Source: JAGQIB01 sp041393395 (GTDB taxonomy: Bacteria > ARS69). Taken from it: DNA of 64,000 bases. Each line of letters starts with the position of its first letter. Positions within the stretch are counted from its first letter, which is position 1. The notes under the pieces were generated by a model that had not been told where the DNA came from, did no database searches, and was given only the letters and a program-made list of their open reading frames with translations. This document shows, in pieces, positions 1 to 9,149 of this stretch. The translations under genes and the position numbers were made by a program. Location of the stretch: assembly GCA_041393395.1 (NCBI GenBank), contig JAWKKG010000008.1, positions 62,001 to 126,000 on the forward strand, given 5' to 3'.

Positions 1-665
1 CACTGGTACGGACAACCGCGACTCGTGATCATGGTGGCCGCCGGCTTCCGGCGGAACACGCTCTCGTGGTACTTGGAGAAGTCGATCAGGTCGTAGGCCG
101 GAAACGGCAACGCGTCCAGATCCGCCACGTGCCGGTAGCCGCCGACCTCCTCGACCCGGCCGTCCTCGTGGCGCACCGAGCTGCCTTCGATCGCGCGCCA
201 GTCGCCGCCCGCGGCCATCGCGTCCACGAGCTCGCGCAACGATTCGTCGTACTCGCCGCGGAGCGCCACGTCGACGCACGGCGTATCGCGCACGACCTGC
301 GTGCCGAGCGGCGTGACGAACGGTCCCACGAAAACGACCCGCGTCTGCGTCTTCTCCTTCACGGCCGCGGCCAGCGCCTTGTCGACGTGGATCTTGATCT
401 GCTCCACGTACAGCACGAGCAGATCCGCCGCGTGCGCCACGACCTTCGGCACGAGCTCGTCGTACGACACGCCCTCGGCCTGGCAGTCGATGTACGCGAC
501 GTCGTGCCCCGCATCGCGGAGGATCGCCGCCGCCTGCAGGTTGAGGTAGCTGTACGTGATCTCGCCGGTCACGGAGAGCGCCGGGAAACGTCGGCCGCCC
601 TTCGTGAAGTGCGACTCCGGAGTCCAGTCCAGCGTCGGCGGCGTGTCGACGAACAGGATCTTCAA
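1..665 (-). CDS. Cobalamin-domain radical SAM protein, N-terminal part (runs off window)
   Basis: The reading frame begins at a TTG at 665, overlapping the TGA of the upstream radical SAM gene (TTGA), and is still open at base 1. The visible 221 residues hold a Rossmann-like B12-binding type domain (about residues 1-130, opening LKILFVDTPPTLDW), then the linker with the LPFPAYD motif. The start of the radical SAM core follows: the sequence SRGCPYQ gives the first cysteine of a CxxxCxxC cluster, and the window ends inside the codon for the second. It is a paralogue of the next gene, with the same order of domains and the same DALPFPA/RGCP landmarks. Such proteins reduce SAM at a 4Fe-4S cluster for methyl transfer or rearrangement; the substrate cannot be read from sequence. 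Co-transcription with the neighbouring radical SAM, epimerase and DUF2723 genes suggests a glycan or lipid modification (inference). Confidence 0.8.
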   Translation of the reverse strand, partial: MKILFVDTPPTLDWTPESHFTKGGRRFPALSVTGEITYSYLNLQAAAILRDAGHDVAYIDCQAEGVSYDELVPKVVAHAADLLVLYVEQIKIHVDKALAAAVKEKTQTRVVFVGPFVTPLGTQVVRDTPCVDVALRGEYDESLRELVDAMAAGGDWRAIEGSSVRHEDGRVEEVGGYRHVADLDALPFPAYDLIDFSKYHESVFRRKPAATMITSRGCPYQ

Positions 666-2122
666 GTGCGCTCCCCCGCCGCCTTGCGCGACTTCCCGAA
701 GTAATCCACGAAGCTCTTGAGGCCGTGGAGCTTCGTCTTCACGTCGGACAGGTTGCGGATGTTCCCCGCGATCGTCTTCATCTGCTTGGGACGCAGGTAG
801 AAGCTCTTGAGGCCGAGGTCCACCAGCTCCTCGATCTCGCGCATCGACAGGCCCGGCACGTCGACCACGCCGCGCTGCTCGCGGTCCTCGTCGACCCAGT
901 CACCCCAGTCGGAAGCGACGACGTAGCCGTTGCGCTTCGCCCACTCGTAGTAGGAGGTCCCCGGATAGGCCGCGACGCCGGTGAACTGGCAGGTGTCGAT
1001 GTCCAGCTCCTGCGCGAACCGGATCGTCTGCATCGCCGTCTCGCGGGTCTCGCCGGGTCCGCCGATCATGAAGCAGCCGTGGATCCGGATGCCGGCGCGC
1101 TTCGCGTTCTGCGCGTACTCGCGCATCTTCTCCGTGCCGATGCCCTTCTTGATGCGCTTGAGCATCTCATCGTTCCCGAACTCGAAGCCGGTGCAGAACA
1201 TCCGTGCGCCCGACTCCTTCATGAGCTTCAGCGTGTCCAGATCCGTGAGATCCGGACGCGCGTTGCAGCTCCAGCTGATCTTGCGGTTCAGCCCGCGGTC
1301 GATGATGCCCTGGCAGATCTCGCGCAGGCGATCCTGGTGCGTCGACAGCGTCAGTGTGTCGTCCTCGAACATGACCTCGCGGAGATTCGGAAACAGATCG
1401 AGGTCGTACTCGATCTCGTCCAGCACGCGGGCCGGCGAGTGCGTGCGGTAGCGGTGTCCGTACATCACCTGCGGCAGCTGACAGAACGTGCACTTCGCGG
1501 GACACCCGCGGCCGCCGATCAGCGTGATGAACGGGTACAGCTTGCCCGCGTCGTGGTAGTCCATGATGTCGATGTGGTGCCACGCCGGGAACGGCAACGA
1601 GTCCATGTCCTCGATCATCGGCCGCTCGGCCTCGTGCACGACGTCGCCGTCCGCGAGACGCGACAGCCCGGCGACGCCCTCCACCGTCCCGCGATCCGCG
1701 ACCTCGCGCAGCGTGTAGTCGTACTCGCGACGCGTCACCGCATCCAGATAGCCCGCCCCGCGGCGCAGCGTGTCCTCCGGCTCGGCGGATACGTGCGATC
1801 CCACCATCACGGTCAGCGCGCCGCCGGTGGCCTCGCGCGCGAGCCGCGTATGCTCGAGATCGGAAAGGATCGAGGGCGTGGTCGCGTACACCACCACGAG
1901 ATCCGGTCGGAACGCGCGAATCGCGTCCGTGGTCTCCTGCGGGGGCATGTCCTTCGCCTGAGCATCCAGGAACTTGCACTCGTGACCGGCCGCCTCGAGC
2001 ACCGCCGTGGCGCGCGCGAGGTAATCCGGATGACGCTGGACCCGGCCCCGCGACTTCGCGAACCAGCGCGCCGTCTTGACGAAGCCGTCCCCGAAGGACG
2101 GATTGACGATGAAGACTCTCAC
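662..2122 (-). CDS. Cobalamin-domain radical SAM protein
   Basis: 486 residues from a GTG at 2122, preceded by AGAGG six bases upstream. Residues 1-150 form a B12-binding type Rossmann domain. The canonical DxHxxG cobalamin ligand motif is not visible, so B12 may be held base-on or not bound. Residues about 195-420 form the radical SAM/Elp3 barrel with cluster cysteines C207, C211 and C214 (GCPAKCTFC), followed by the GGPGET motif typical of the family. The C-terminal 60 residues are a basic helical tail. This is the BchE/HpnJ-like layout, whose members act on lipids, porphyrins and sugars; the actual substrate is unknown. It lies 84 bp after the epimerase and overlaps its paralogue downstream, so the two are probably made together and may act in succession. 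Confidence 0.88.
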   Translation of the reverse strand: MRVFIVNPSFGDGFVKTARWFAKSRGRVQRHPDYLARATAVLEAAGHECKFLDAQAKDMPPQETTDAIRAFRPDLVVVYATTPSILSDLEHTRLAREATGGALTVMVGSHVSAEPEDTLRRGAGYLDAVTRREYDYTLREVADRGTVEGVAGLSRLADGDVVHEAERPMIEDMDSLPFPAWHHIDIMDYHDAGKLYPFITLIGGRGCPAKCTFCQLPQVMYGHRYRTHSPARVLDEIEYDLDLFPNLREVMFEDDTLTLSTHQDRLREICQGIIDRGLNRKISWSCNARPDLTDLDTLKLMKESGARMFCTGFEFGNDEMLKRIKKGIGTEKMREYAQNAKRAGIRIHGCFMIGGPGETRETAMQTIRFAQELDIDTCQFTGVAAYPGTSYYEWAKRNGYVVASDWGDWVDEDREQRGVVDVPGLSMREIEELVDLGLKSFYLRPKQMKTIAGNIRNLSDVKTKLHGLKSFVDYFGKSRKAAGERT

Positions 2123-2206
2123 TCGCTGCCTCTCTTCGGGAGCGGGAACGGAACCGGTCCCTCGCTCCGGCGGCCGGGCGACCGCCTGAGGACAGCGGGG
2201 CCTCGG

Positions 2207-3190
2207 TCAGCCGGCCTGGGCTTCGGTCCGGGACTCCTCCTGGCGGAGGAGCTGCTCCAGCCAGGCGGCCTCGTGCCGGAGGCCCTCCTCGACCGGAGTC
2301 CGGGGATTATAGCCGAACTCGCTCTGACTCCGCGAGATGTCGGCGTGCGTGTGCGGGACGTCGCCCCGCTCCTTGTCCGTATACCGGATCTGAGCCCGGG
2401 TTCCGGTGATCTCCTGCATGATCTCGAGAATGTCACGCAGGGACCTCCGCGACCCGCCGCCCACGTTGAAAACCTGACTGTTCGTTCGCGTATCGCCCGA
2501 CTGGATCGTGGCCTCCACGATGTCGCCGACGTACGTGCAATCCCTACTCTGACTCCCGTCGCCGTACACGTCCAGGGGGCGGCCGCTCATGATCGCCCGG
2601 AGGAACTTGTGGAAGCCCATGTCCGGTCGCTGCCGCGGCCCGTACACGGTGAAGTAGCGCAGCGCGGCGTAGTCGAGCCCCCAGTTCTCGCGGTACAGCG
2701 CGCAGAGATGCTCGCAGTGCGCCTTCGTGGCTCCGTAGGGCGAGTTCGGCGCGAGGATGATCTCCTCGGGCGTCGGCAGGACGGTGGTCTTGCCGTACAC
2801 CGAGGACGACGACGCGAAAACGAGACGAACGTCGGAGCGCTCCTTGAGCGCCTCCAGGATCCGCTGCGTCGCGCGGATATTGCACGACACGTAGGTCTCG
2901 AACTCGGAGCCCCAGCTCGCGCGCACGCCGGCCTGCGCGGCCAGGTGGTACACGATCGTGCGGCGAGAGAAGAGATCCCGCAGGTCGAGGCGTGTGAGAT
3001 CGCCCTCGACGAACTCGAATCCCGAGCGGCCCTTCAGCCCCTCGAGGTTCCGCTCTTTCTGCGCGCGCGGGTAGTAGTCCGTGAAACAGTCGATCCCGAT
3101 CACGTCGTCTCCCCGCTCGAGGAGACGCTCGCACAGATGGGAACCGATGAAACCCGCCGCTCCCGTCACCACCACGCGCTTGCCCGTCAT
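2207..3190 (-). CDS. NAD-dependent sugar epimerase, UDP-glucuronate/UDP-glucose 4-epimerase type
   Basis: 327 residues of the extended short-chain dehydrogenase family. The ATG at 3190 was chosen because it overlaps the TGA of the DUF2723 gene (ATGA) and is followed at once by the NAD-binding motif TGAAGFIGSH (residues 8-17); longer in-frame starts would add a low-complexity tail inside that gene. Visible are the HLAAQAGVR loop, the catalytic S-S-S-V-Y-G stretch and the SPYGATK motif containing Tyr and Lys. The DCFTDYYP segment and AQAGVR resemble UDP-glucuronate 4-epimerases more than GalE, but substrate choice between UDP-Glc, UDP-GlcA and their N-acetyl forms is not resolved. Translational coupling to the membrane mannosyltransferase-like protein suggests it supplies a nucleotide sugar to the same pathway (inference). 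Confidence 0.85.
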   Translation of the reverse strand: MTGKRVVVTGAAGFIGSHLCERLLERGDDVIGIDCFTDYYPRAQKERNLEGLKGRSGFEFVEGDLTRLDLRDLFSRRTIVYHLAAQAGVRASWGSEFETYVSCNIRATQRILEALKERSDVRLVFASSSSVYGKTTVLPTPEEIILAPNSPYGATKAHCEHLCALYRENWGLDYAALRYFTVYGPRQRPDMGFHKFLRAIMSGRPLDVYGDGSQSRDCTYVGDIVEATIQSGDTRTNSQVFNVGGGSRRSLRDILEIMQEITGTRAQIRYTDKERGDVPHTHADISRSQSEFGYNPRTPVEEGLRHEAAWLEQLLRQEESRTEAQAG

Positions 3191-5976
3191 TTGCTCTCGT
3201 CTCCTCCGCCCTGCGGCGCCGCCGGAGGACCGGCGCGATTGGCCAGCTCGGCCCGGTAGTTTCGCACGTTCTGGAGCATGTCCCGGGCGGACTTGTCGTC
3301 CGGGAAGTGCTTCAGCCACGTGACGAGGACGTTCTCCGCCTCATCCCAGCGATCGAGCTCCGAGTAGGCCTGGAACAGACCCGCCATCACGTCGGGATTC
3401 CTGGGATCGATCCGGAGCCCCTCCAGGAAGTACCGGAGCGCTCCCTCCCAGTCATCGGACTCCCGCGCCACGTATCCGAGCCCCAAGTACACCCGGATGT
3501 CCTCGGGGTGGGTCTGGCGGCGTTTCTCGTAGAACACACGCGCCTCGTCGAACTTGCCGGCCTCCAGCAGGAAGCCGCCGAGCCCGGAAGCGATCACGTC
3601 GTACTGGGGCGCCAGCTCGGACGCCCTCCGGTAGCAGTACACGGCCTGATCCATGTCCCCGAGACCCCGGTACGCGAGCGCCATCTTCGCCCACGCGGCC
3701 GCGTAGTTCGTGGTGAGCTTCTGGTCGTTGTCGTCGCGGTGGACGTTCGGATCGAGCTGTCCGTCGTCTCCGAGGAGCCCGCGATAGCGGTACAGCTCCT
3801 CGAGATTGCGACGCGTGACCGGCAGGTTCACGTTGTCCACGATTTCCGGCTCGCCGTCCGGGAAGTCCCGCGGACCGGTCTCCGCGAGCTTCATCGTGTC
3901 GAAGCTCTTGGACGAGTCCGGATCGAACTTGAACACCAGGCCTTCGAGATTCAGGTACGGGTCGAAGCCCATCAGATCGTCGACGGTGACCGCGAAGTAC
4001 ACGGGGCGGTCCGGGTTCGAGTCGTTCGTGGCGTCTCCCTGGTAGCGCGCGTTCAGGATGTCGTTCGTGACGATGTCCTTCACCCAGTAGATCCGGCGCG
4101 TCTTGGGATCCTGGAACGGACGCAGCCCGTAGAGCTGCTCCGTCGTGTAGCGCATCGGGACCTTGGGATCCTCGTCGCGGAGCTGTTCCCCGTACCAGGG
4201 CGTGTTCAGCAGACTGAGGTTGATGACGCGCACGTCCTTGCGGAACCCGTGGACCTCCTGCAGGTACCACAGCGGGAACGTGTCGTTGTCGCCGTTCGTG
4301 AAGATGATCGCGTTCGGGTCGAGCGCGGAGAGCATGTTGTAGGCGTAGTCGTGCGCGATCCAGTTCCCGGTCCGATCGTGCGAATCCCAGCCCGCGCGAA
4401 CGGGCCACAGGGCGAGCAGGAGCGACATCGCCACCGCCGCCCCGCCGAGCGCGAACCGCGAGGCGCCCGCGAGACCGCGCACCACGAGCCAGCAGGCCCA
4501 CCCGAGTCCGATTCCCATCCAGACGCCGTAATAGAAGAAGCCGGGCGAGAAGAAATAGTCACGCTCGCGGACCTCGTGGTCGGTGAAGTTCATCTTCACG
4601 ACGAGCGCGAACGACGTCCACAGGAACAGCAGGCCGAACAGGACGAACGACTTCTTCTCCCGCTTCAGGTGCACGAGCAGACCCGGAATGCCGAGCGCCC
4701 ACCACAGGAACTCGGGCCGCCACTGCTCCCGGAAGTAGCGCCAGAACATGTGGTCGAACTGGTAGAGCCACGTCGCCTGGCGATCGAGCACCGAATTCGG
4801 CTTGTACTGCTGCCGGAGGATCACCTCCCAGAACCGCTGCCAGGTGTCCGGCTGCGCCTCGTTGATCGCGGGGTTCAGGGCCGAACGGATCGGCAGGTAC
4901 AGATGGCACGAGAACCCGACGACGGTGACGAGCGTGAGCAGGAAGCCGAGGTCGAGGAACGGATTCTCGAGCTTCTTCGGCGGCGGCAACGCGATCCAGG
5001 GAACCGCGAACGAAAGCAGCGGCGCCCCGAACGCGAGGCCCCACTTGAGGGGCGACGGATCGAGCTCGGTCGCCGCCCAGAGGGCCACGAGGGTGGCGAC
5101 CGTGTGCGCGCCCAGCAACGTGGCCCGGTGCCGGCGCTCGTACTCCGCGGGGACGAGCGCGAGCTGCAACGTCGCCGGGACGAGCAGCGCCACCACCAGC
5201 AGGAAGAACTGCAGGTCCTTCGCCATGGCGAGCACGACCACGAAGCTCACCGGGATCGCGAGGCGGCGCTCGTGCAGGAACACGAACGGGAGGATCGCGA
5301 GCGCGGCGAGGTACGTCGCGAGATGGACACCGATGTTCAGGGAGAGCAGATAGGCGATCAGGACCAGCAGTCGCTCGTCCTTCGGCTCCGAGTCCGCCCA
5401 TACGAGCGCAAGCCACGCCGACACCATGGCCCACATGCCGCTGACGGAGTAGACCTCCGACTCGATCGAGTTGATCCAGTTCGTGTTCGCGAACGACGCG
5501 AACAGTGCCGCGGTGACGCCGGCCACCACCGCGGGCAGGCAGAACGTGGACTGGTCGCCGTCGTTCCAGAGCTTCTTCCCCACCCGCACCACCGCGAGGT
5601 ACAGGAAGACCGCCGCGATCGCGGCGGGCACGGCACTCAGCAGATTCACCGCCTGCGCCACCGACGCGACGTGCAGGACGCCCGCGAACACGATCGAGAA
5701 GACCCGCCCCAACAGCACGTAGAGCGGCGTTCCGGGCGGATGCGGGATTCCGAGCGAGTGCGAGGTGGCGATGAACTCGCCGGAGTCCCAGAACGAGACG
5801 TCGGGCGAGAGCGTCATCCAGTAGATCGCGAACGTGAACAGGCCGACCAGGACGGCGATCACCCGGTTGCCGACGTCCGTCCCGGTGGGCTTTGCGCCGG
5901 CGAGACGATTCCAACCTTCCCGCGCGGCCGAATCCAGCTCGGGAGACGCGGCGGAGGGGCTGTCGACGGGGGTCAT
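3187..5976 (-). CDS. DUF2723 (GT117/TMEM260-like) membrane glycosyltransferase with TPR tail
   Basis: 929 residues. Residues about 36-560 hold multiple membrane helices. The first is followed by the signature loop of the family: S-P-D-V-S-F-W-D-S-G-E-F (57-68) and G-I-P-H-P-P-G-T-P-L-Y (76-86), where the Asp and Glu are the expected GT-C type catalytic residues. Residues about 560-740 are an extracytoplasmic region and 740-910 contain at least four TPR units. DUF2723 proteins are classed with TMEM260, a protein O-mannosyltransferase in animals (established for the animal enzyme). A role as an O-glycosyltransferase using a polyprenyl-phosphate sugar is inferred here. A readable promoter lies at 6040-6068, so this gene probably starts its own transcript, followed by the epimerase and two radical SAM genes. 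Confidence 0.85.
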   Translation of the reverse strand: MTPVDSPSAASPELDSAAREGWNRLAGAKPTGTDVGNRVIAVLVGLFTFAIYWMTLSPDVSFWDSGEFIATSHSLGIPHPPGTPLYVLLGRVFSIVFAGVLHVASVAQAVNLLSAVPAAIAAVFLYLAVVRVGKKLWNDGDQSTFCLPAVVAGVTAALFASFANTNWINSIESEVYSVSGMWAMVSAWLALVWADSEPKDERLLVLIAYLLSLNIGVHLATYLAALAILPFVFLHERRLAIPVSFVVVLAMAKDLQFFLLVVALLVPATLQLALVPAEYERRHRATLLGAHTVATLVALWAATELDPSPLKWGLAFGAPLLSFAVPWIALPPPKKLENPFLDLGFLLTLVTVVGFSCHLYLPIRSALNPAINEAQPDTWQRFWEVILRQQYKPNSVLDRQATWLYQFDHMFWRYFREQWRPEFLWWALGIPGLLVHLKREKKSFVLFGLLFLWTSFALVVKMNFTDHEVRERDYFFSPGFFYYGVWMGIGLGWACWLVVRGLAGASRFALGGAAVAMSLLLALWPVRAGWDSHDRTGNWIAHDYAYNMLSALDPNAIIFTNGDNDTFPLWYLQEVHGFRKDVRVINLSLLNTPWYGEQLRDEDPKVPMRYTTEQLYGLRPFQDPKTRRIYWVKDIVTNDILNARYQGDATNDSNPDRPVYFAVTVDDLMGFDPYLNLEGLVFKFDPDSSKSFDTMKLAETGPRDFPDGEPEIVDNVNLPVTRRNLEELYRYRGLLGDDGQLDPNVHRDDNDQKLTTNYAAAWAKMALAYRGLGDMDQAVYCYRRASELAPQYDVIASGLGGFLLEAGKFDEARVFYEKRRQTHPEDIRVYLGLGYVARESDDWEGALRYFLEGLRIDPRNPDVMAGLFQAYSELDRWDEAENVLVTWLKHFPDDKSARDMLQNVRNYRAELANRAGPPAAPQGGGDESK

Positions 5977-6039
5977 CGGCGGGCTCGGGCTCGGGTTCGC
6001 AGACGAACGGCCGACGTTGTTCCGCCGGCCGCGGGACGG

Positions 6040-6068
6040 ACTTTAGGGAACGCGCCCCACCCCGTCAA
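6040..6068 (-). promoter_or_regulatory. Sigma70-type promoter for the DUF2723 unit
   Basis: On the minus strand TTGACG (6068-6063) and TAAAGT (6045-6040) are separated by exactly 17 bases. The -35 lies in the last codons of rmd and the -10 covers its stop codon. A start near 6033 would leave a leader of about 57 bases before the ATG at 5976. The call rests on motif and spacing only. Confidence 0.6.
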
Positions 6069-7053
6069 TCGGCGGGGGTGCATCGGCGGTCCGGCCGGCC
6101 GCCGGCGAGGCGCTCGCCTCCCTCCACTCCTCGAGTACCTCCCCGAGGCTCCGGGCCAGGTCGATCCGGGGCTCCCAGCCGAGCTCCTCGCGGGCCCGGG
6201 TCGAGTCGCCTCGGAACTCCGGAATCTCGGACGGACGCATCCGCGCGGGATCGGGTCGGACTTCGATCTCGCACCGCGCCCGACCGAGCAGCTCCTCGAC
6301 GATCTCCTCGATCGCCCACGAGCGTCCCGAGCACAGGTTGTACGCCGCCCCCGGGCGGCCCTGCTCGAGCGCGAGCCGGTAACCGCGCGCGATGTCTCTC
6401 ACGTCGGTGAAGTCCCGCCGGGCGGAAAGGTTCCCGACCTCCAGCACGGGGGGCCGCTCGCCCCGCTCGATGGTCGCGATCTGGCGCGCGAAATCCGGGG
6501 CCACGAAGCCGAGCCGCTGCCCGGGGCCCACGTGATTGAAGGGGCGCATCCGAATCACGGGCTGACGTCGCACCACCCAGGCCTGCTCGGCCGCGAAGTC
6601 GGCCGCCGCCTTGCCTACGCCGTACGGAGTTCGGGGAGCGAGTGGCCGGTCCTCCGCGGCCGGGAGTTCCTCGGCCGGCACCGCGCCGTACACCTCGGCC
6701 GACGTCACCACCACCACCCGCGCCGCCGGCACGTGGCGCTGCGCCGAGTTCAAGAGCCGCACCGTGCCCTCCGCGTTCACGCGGAACGCGGCGATCGGAT
6801 CGGCCGCGGCCGCGGACACGTTCGCCTGCCCCGCCACGTGGACGATTCCCTCGGGGCGAGCGGTCTCCAGGGCCCGATCGATCGACCCTTCGTCCAGGAG
6901 GTCCAGCGGCAGCCAGCGGACCCCGGCCTCGTCCGGAGCCGAGGCGGCCGCGTCGGCGAGGTAGGTACCCGTCACGTCGTCGCCGGACCCGACGCACTCC
7001 GCCACGAGATGTCGTCCGACGAATCCGGCCGCGCCGACGATCAGGACTCGCAC
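6043..7053 (-). CDS. rmd: GDP-6-deoxy-D-lyxo-4-hexulose reductase (GDP-D-rhamnose synthesis)
   Basis: 336 residues from a GTG at 7053, overlapping the end of gmd by 13 bases. It reduces GDP-4-keto-6-deoxy-D-mannose, the product of the preceding gene, to GDP-D-rhamnose. Seen in sequence: N-terminal GAAGFVGRH NAD(P) motif (residues 7-15), TSAEVYG, a YGVGK catalytic Tyr-Lys pair, and the block N-H-V-G-P-G-Q-R-L-G-F-V that is typical of RMD-type reductases. Length is normal for the family, with a slightly longer Ala/Pro-rich end. A GDP-L-fucose synthase is less likely because that family has a different signature after the active site. The stop codon (TAA) overlaps the downstream promoter. Confidence 0.87.
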   Translation of the reverse strand: MRVLIVGAAGFVGRHLVAECVGSGDDVTGTYLADAAASAPDEAGVRWLPLDLLDEGSIDRALETARPEGIVHVAGQANVSAAAADPIAAFRVNAEGTVRLLNSAQRHVPAARVVVVTSAEVYGAVPAEELPAAEDRPLAPRTPYGVGKAAADFAAEQAWVVRRQPVIRMRPFNHVGPGQRLGFVAPDFARQIATIERGERPPVLEVGNLSARRDFTDVRDIARGYRLALEQGRPGAAYNLCSGRSWAIEEIVEELLGRARCEIEVRPDPARMRPSEIPEFRGDSTRAREELGWEPRIDLARSLGEVLEEWREASASPAAGRTADAPPPIDGVGRVP

Positions 7054-8012
7054 GTCTCGCGCTCGAGCGCCGCGACGTCCGCGTCGACCATGAGGTTCAC
7101 GAGCTCGTCGAACGAGACCTCGGGCGTCCAGCCGAGCTTCTCGCGCGCCTTCCCGGCGTCGCCGATCAGCTGATCGACCTCGGCCGGTCGGTACAGCGCC
7201 GGGTCCACGACGACGTACTTCTCCCAGTCGAGCCCGACGCGCGCGAACGCGCGTTCCGCGAACTCGCGCACGGAGTGCGTCTCGCCCGTCGCGATCACGT
7301 AGTCCTCGGGCTTCTCCTGCTGGAGCATCAACCACATCGCCTTCACGTAGTCGCCCGCGAAGCCCCAGTCCCGTCGCGCCTCGAGGTTGCCGAGGCGCAG
7401 CTCCTCCGCCCGGCCGAGCGCGATCTTCGCGACGGTGCGGGAGATCTTGCGGGTCACGAACTCCAGTCCGCGGCGCGGCGACTCGTGATTGAACAGGATC
7501 CCCGAGGCGGCGAAGATCCCGTAGCTCTCGCGGTAGTTCACCGTGATCCAGTGCCCGTAGACCTTGGCCACCCCGTACGGGCTGCGCGGCCAGAACGGAG
7601 TGCGCTCCGTCTGCGGGATCTCCTGCACCTTGCCGAACATTTCGCTGGAGGAAGCCTGGTAGAACTTGATCGAAGGATCGACCTGACGCACGGCTTCGAG
7701 CGCGCGCGTGACCCCGAGGCCTGTGAACTCGCCCGTCAGCACGGGCTGCGCCCACGACGTGGGAACGAACGACTGCGCGGCGAGATGGTACAGCTCGTGC
7801 GGACGGAACTCGCGCAGCGCGCTGATCATCGACGTCTGGTCGTGGATGTCCGCCTGGAAGATGGTCACCGAGTCCCGGATCGCGTCGATCCGATCGAAGC
7901 GCTCGCTGCTGGACCGCCGCACGACCCCGCCGACCTCGTAGCCGCGCTCGAGCAGGAACTCGGCGAGGTACGAACCGTCCTGCCCGGTGATGCCCGTGAT
8001 CATCGCTCTCAT
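7041..8012 (-). CDS. gmd: GDP-mannose 4,6-dehydratase
   Basis: 323 residues starting at an ATG (8012) that overlaps the TGA of the glycosyltransferase gene upstream (ATGA). It converts GDP-D-mannose to GDP-4-keto-6-deoxy-D-mannose in the cytoplasm. Diagnostic features are the N-terminal TGITGQDGSYLAE loop, RRSS (NADP ribose contact), the catalytic SSSEMFG segment, YGVAK with the Tyr-Lys pair, and the conserved NHESPRRG block. Length matches the family. The direct overlap with rmd makes GDP-D-rhamnose the expected end product. Together with the nearby glycosyltransferase this forms a small sugar-nucleotide and transfer cassette at the end of the riboflavin transcript. Confidence 0.95.
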   Translation of the reverse strand: MRAMITGITGQDGSYLAEFLLERGYEVGGVVRRSSSERFDRIDAIRDSVTIFQADIHDQTSMISALREFRPHELYHLAAQSFVPTSWAQPVLTGEFTGLGVTRALEAVRQVDPSIKFYQASSSEMFGKVQEIPQTERTPFWPRSPYGVAKVYGHWITVNYRESYGIFAASGILFNHESPRRGLEFVTRKISRTVAKIALGRAEELRLGNLEARRDWGFAGDYVKAMWLMLQQEKPEDYVIATGETHSVREFAERAFARVGLDWEKYVVVDPALYRPAEVDQLIGDAGKAREKLGWTPEVSFDELVNLMVDADVAALERETCES

Positions 8013-9139
8013 GCTCGTCTCCCGCCGGCGATCGCCGATTCCAGGACCGCCGCGGTCTCGTCGGCCGCGCGGTCCCAAGAGAATTCGTCGGCGAACGCGA
8101 GCGCGCCCTGGCGCAATCTCTCCCGCTCGCCCTCGTCCGCGATCATCCTTCGCATCGCGGTGGTCAGCTCCTCGCGGTCCGCGTGCGGGACGAGGAGACC
8201 GCCCTGGCCATGACGTACCGCCTCCCGCAGGCCGGGCGAATCGCTCGCGATGACCGGGGTCCCGCACGCCTGTGCCTCGAGACAGGTCAATCCCCAGCCC
8301 TCCTTCGGCGACGTCATGACGAGCGCCCAGGCCCGCCGGTAGAGCGAAACCTTGCGCGATTCGTCGACCCGTCCCTCGAACACGACGTGATCCGTGGCGC
8401 CGATCCGCTCGGCGTGCTTTCGGAGCGGGTCGAGCCAGTTGCCGCTGCCCGCAACCACGAGGCGGACGTCCGGGAACTCCGGCGCGAGTCGCGCCACCGC
8501 GTCGATCACGAGATCGAGCCGCTTGTAGCGGCGAACGCGGCCGAGCGCCAGAAACGTCGGCGCCGATTCCTTGGGATCCTCCGGGGACGGCCGGTACTGC
8601 TCGCGATCGATTCCAACGTACACCACCCGGATGCGATCCGGCGAGAGACCCCGGGCCGCGAAGTCGGCGGCGGTCGAGGCCGAGATCACCTCCATCGGCG
8701 TGTCCCGGTAGACCCAGGGCACCGCGAGCTCGCTCAGGTACACGTACAGCGACATCGGCGGCGGGACCTCGCGGAAGATCGTGGTCCCGAACAGGTGGTG
8801 GCCGATCCCGACCACCGGCGTCCGCGAGTAGACCGGGGTGCAGAGCGGGATCTTGTTCAACGCCTCGACCACCACGTCGAACTCGCGCTCGCGCTGAAGA
8901 CGTCGAAGCGCGCCGGGAACGACGAAGTTGTACGTATAGCGGCCGCCGACGCGGAGGACTTCCATGCCGTCGAGCTCGGTGCGGGAGTCCGCGCCGGGGT
9001 AACCGGAGCACAACAACGTCACCTGGTGACCGCGGGCGGCGAGCCGTCCGAAAAGCTCGTGCAGATGGATCTCCGCTCCCCCGCCCCAGGGATTCGTGCG
9101 GTCGTTCCAGTTGACGAGGAGGATGCGACGCGGCGTCAC
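8009..9139 (-). CDS. GT4-family glycosyltransferase
   Basis: 376 residues from a GTG at 9139. It has the GT-B fold of family 4. The N-terminal half has the glycine-rich loop NPWGGGAEIH (about 17-26), and the C-terminal half shows ALGRVRRYK, VVAGSG and the retaining EX7E motif (E-G-W-G-L-T-C-L-E). The donor is presumably a nucleotide sugar. Because gmd and rmd follow with overlapping starts, GDP-D-rhamnose or GDP-mannose is the best guess (inference). It starts 10 bases after the stop of the phosphoesterase gene. No membrane segment is seen, so it acts at the cytoplasmic face. Confidence 0.85.
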   Translation of the reverse strand: MTPRRILLVNWNDRTNPWGGGAEIHLHELFGRLAARGHQVTLLCSGYPGADSRTELDGMEVLRVGGRYTYNFVVPGALRRLQREREFDVVVEALNKIPLCTPVYSRTPVVGIGHHLFGTTIFREVPPPMSLYVYLSELAVPWVYRDTPMEVISASTAADFAARGLSPDRIRVVYVGIDREQYRPSPEDPKESAPTFLALGRVRRYKRLDLVIDAVARLAPEFPDVRLVVAGSGNWLDPLRKHAERIGATDHVVFEGRVDESRKVSLYRRAWALVMTSPKEGWGLTCLEAQACGTPVIASDSPGLREAVRHGQGGLLVPHADREELTTAMRRMIADEGERERLRQGALAFADEFSWDRAADETAAVLESAIAGGRRA

Positions 9140-9149
9140 GACGCGCGAG

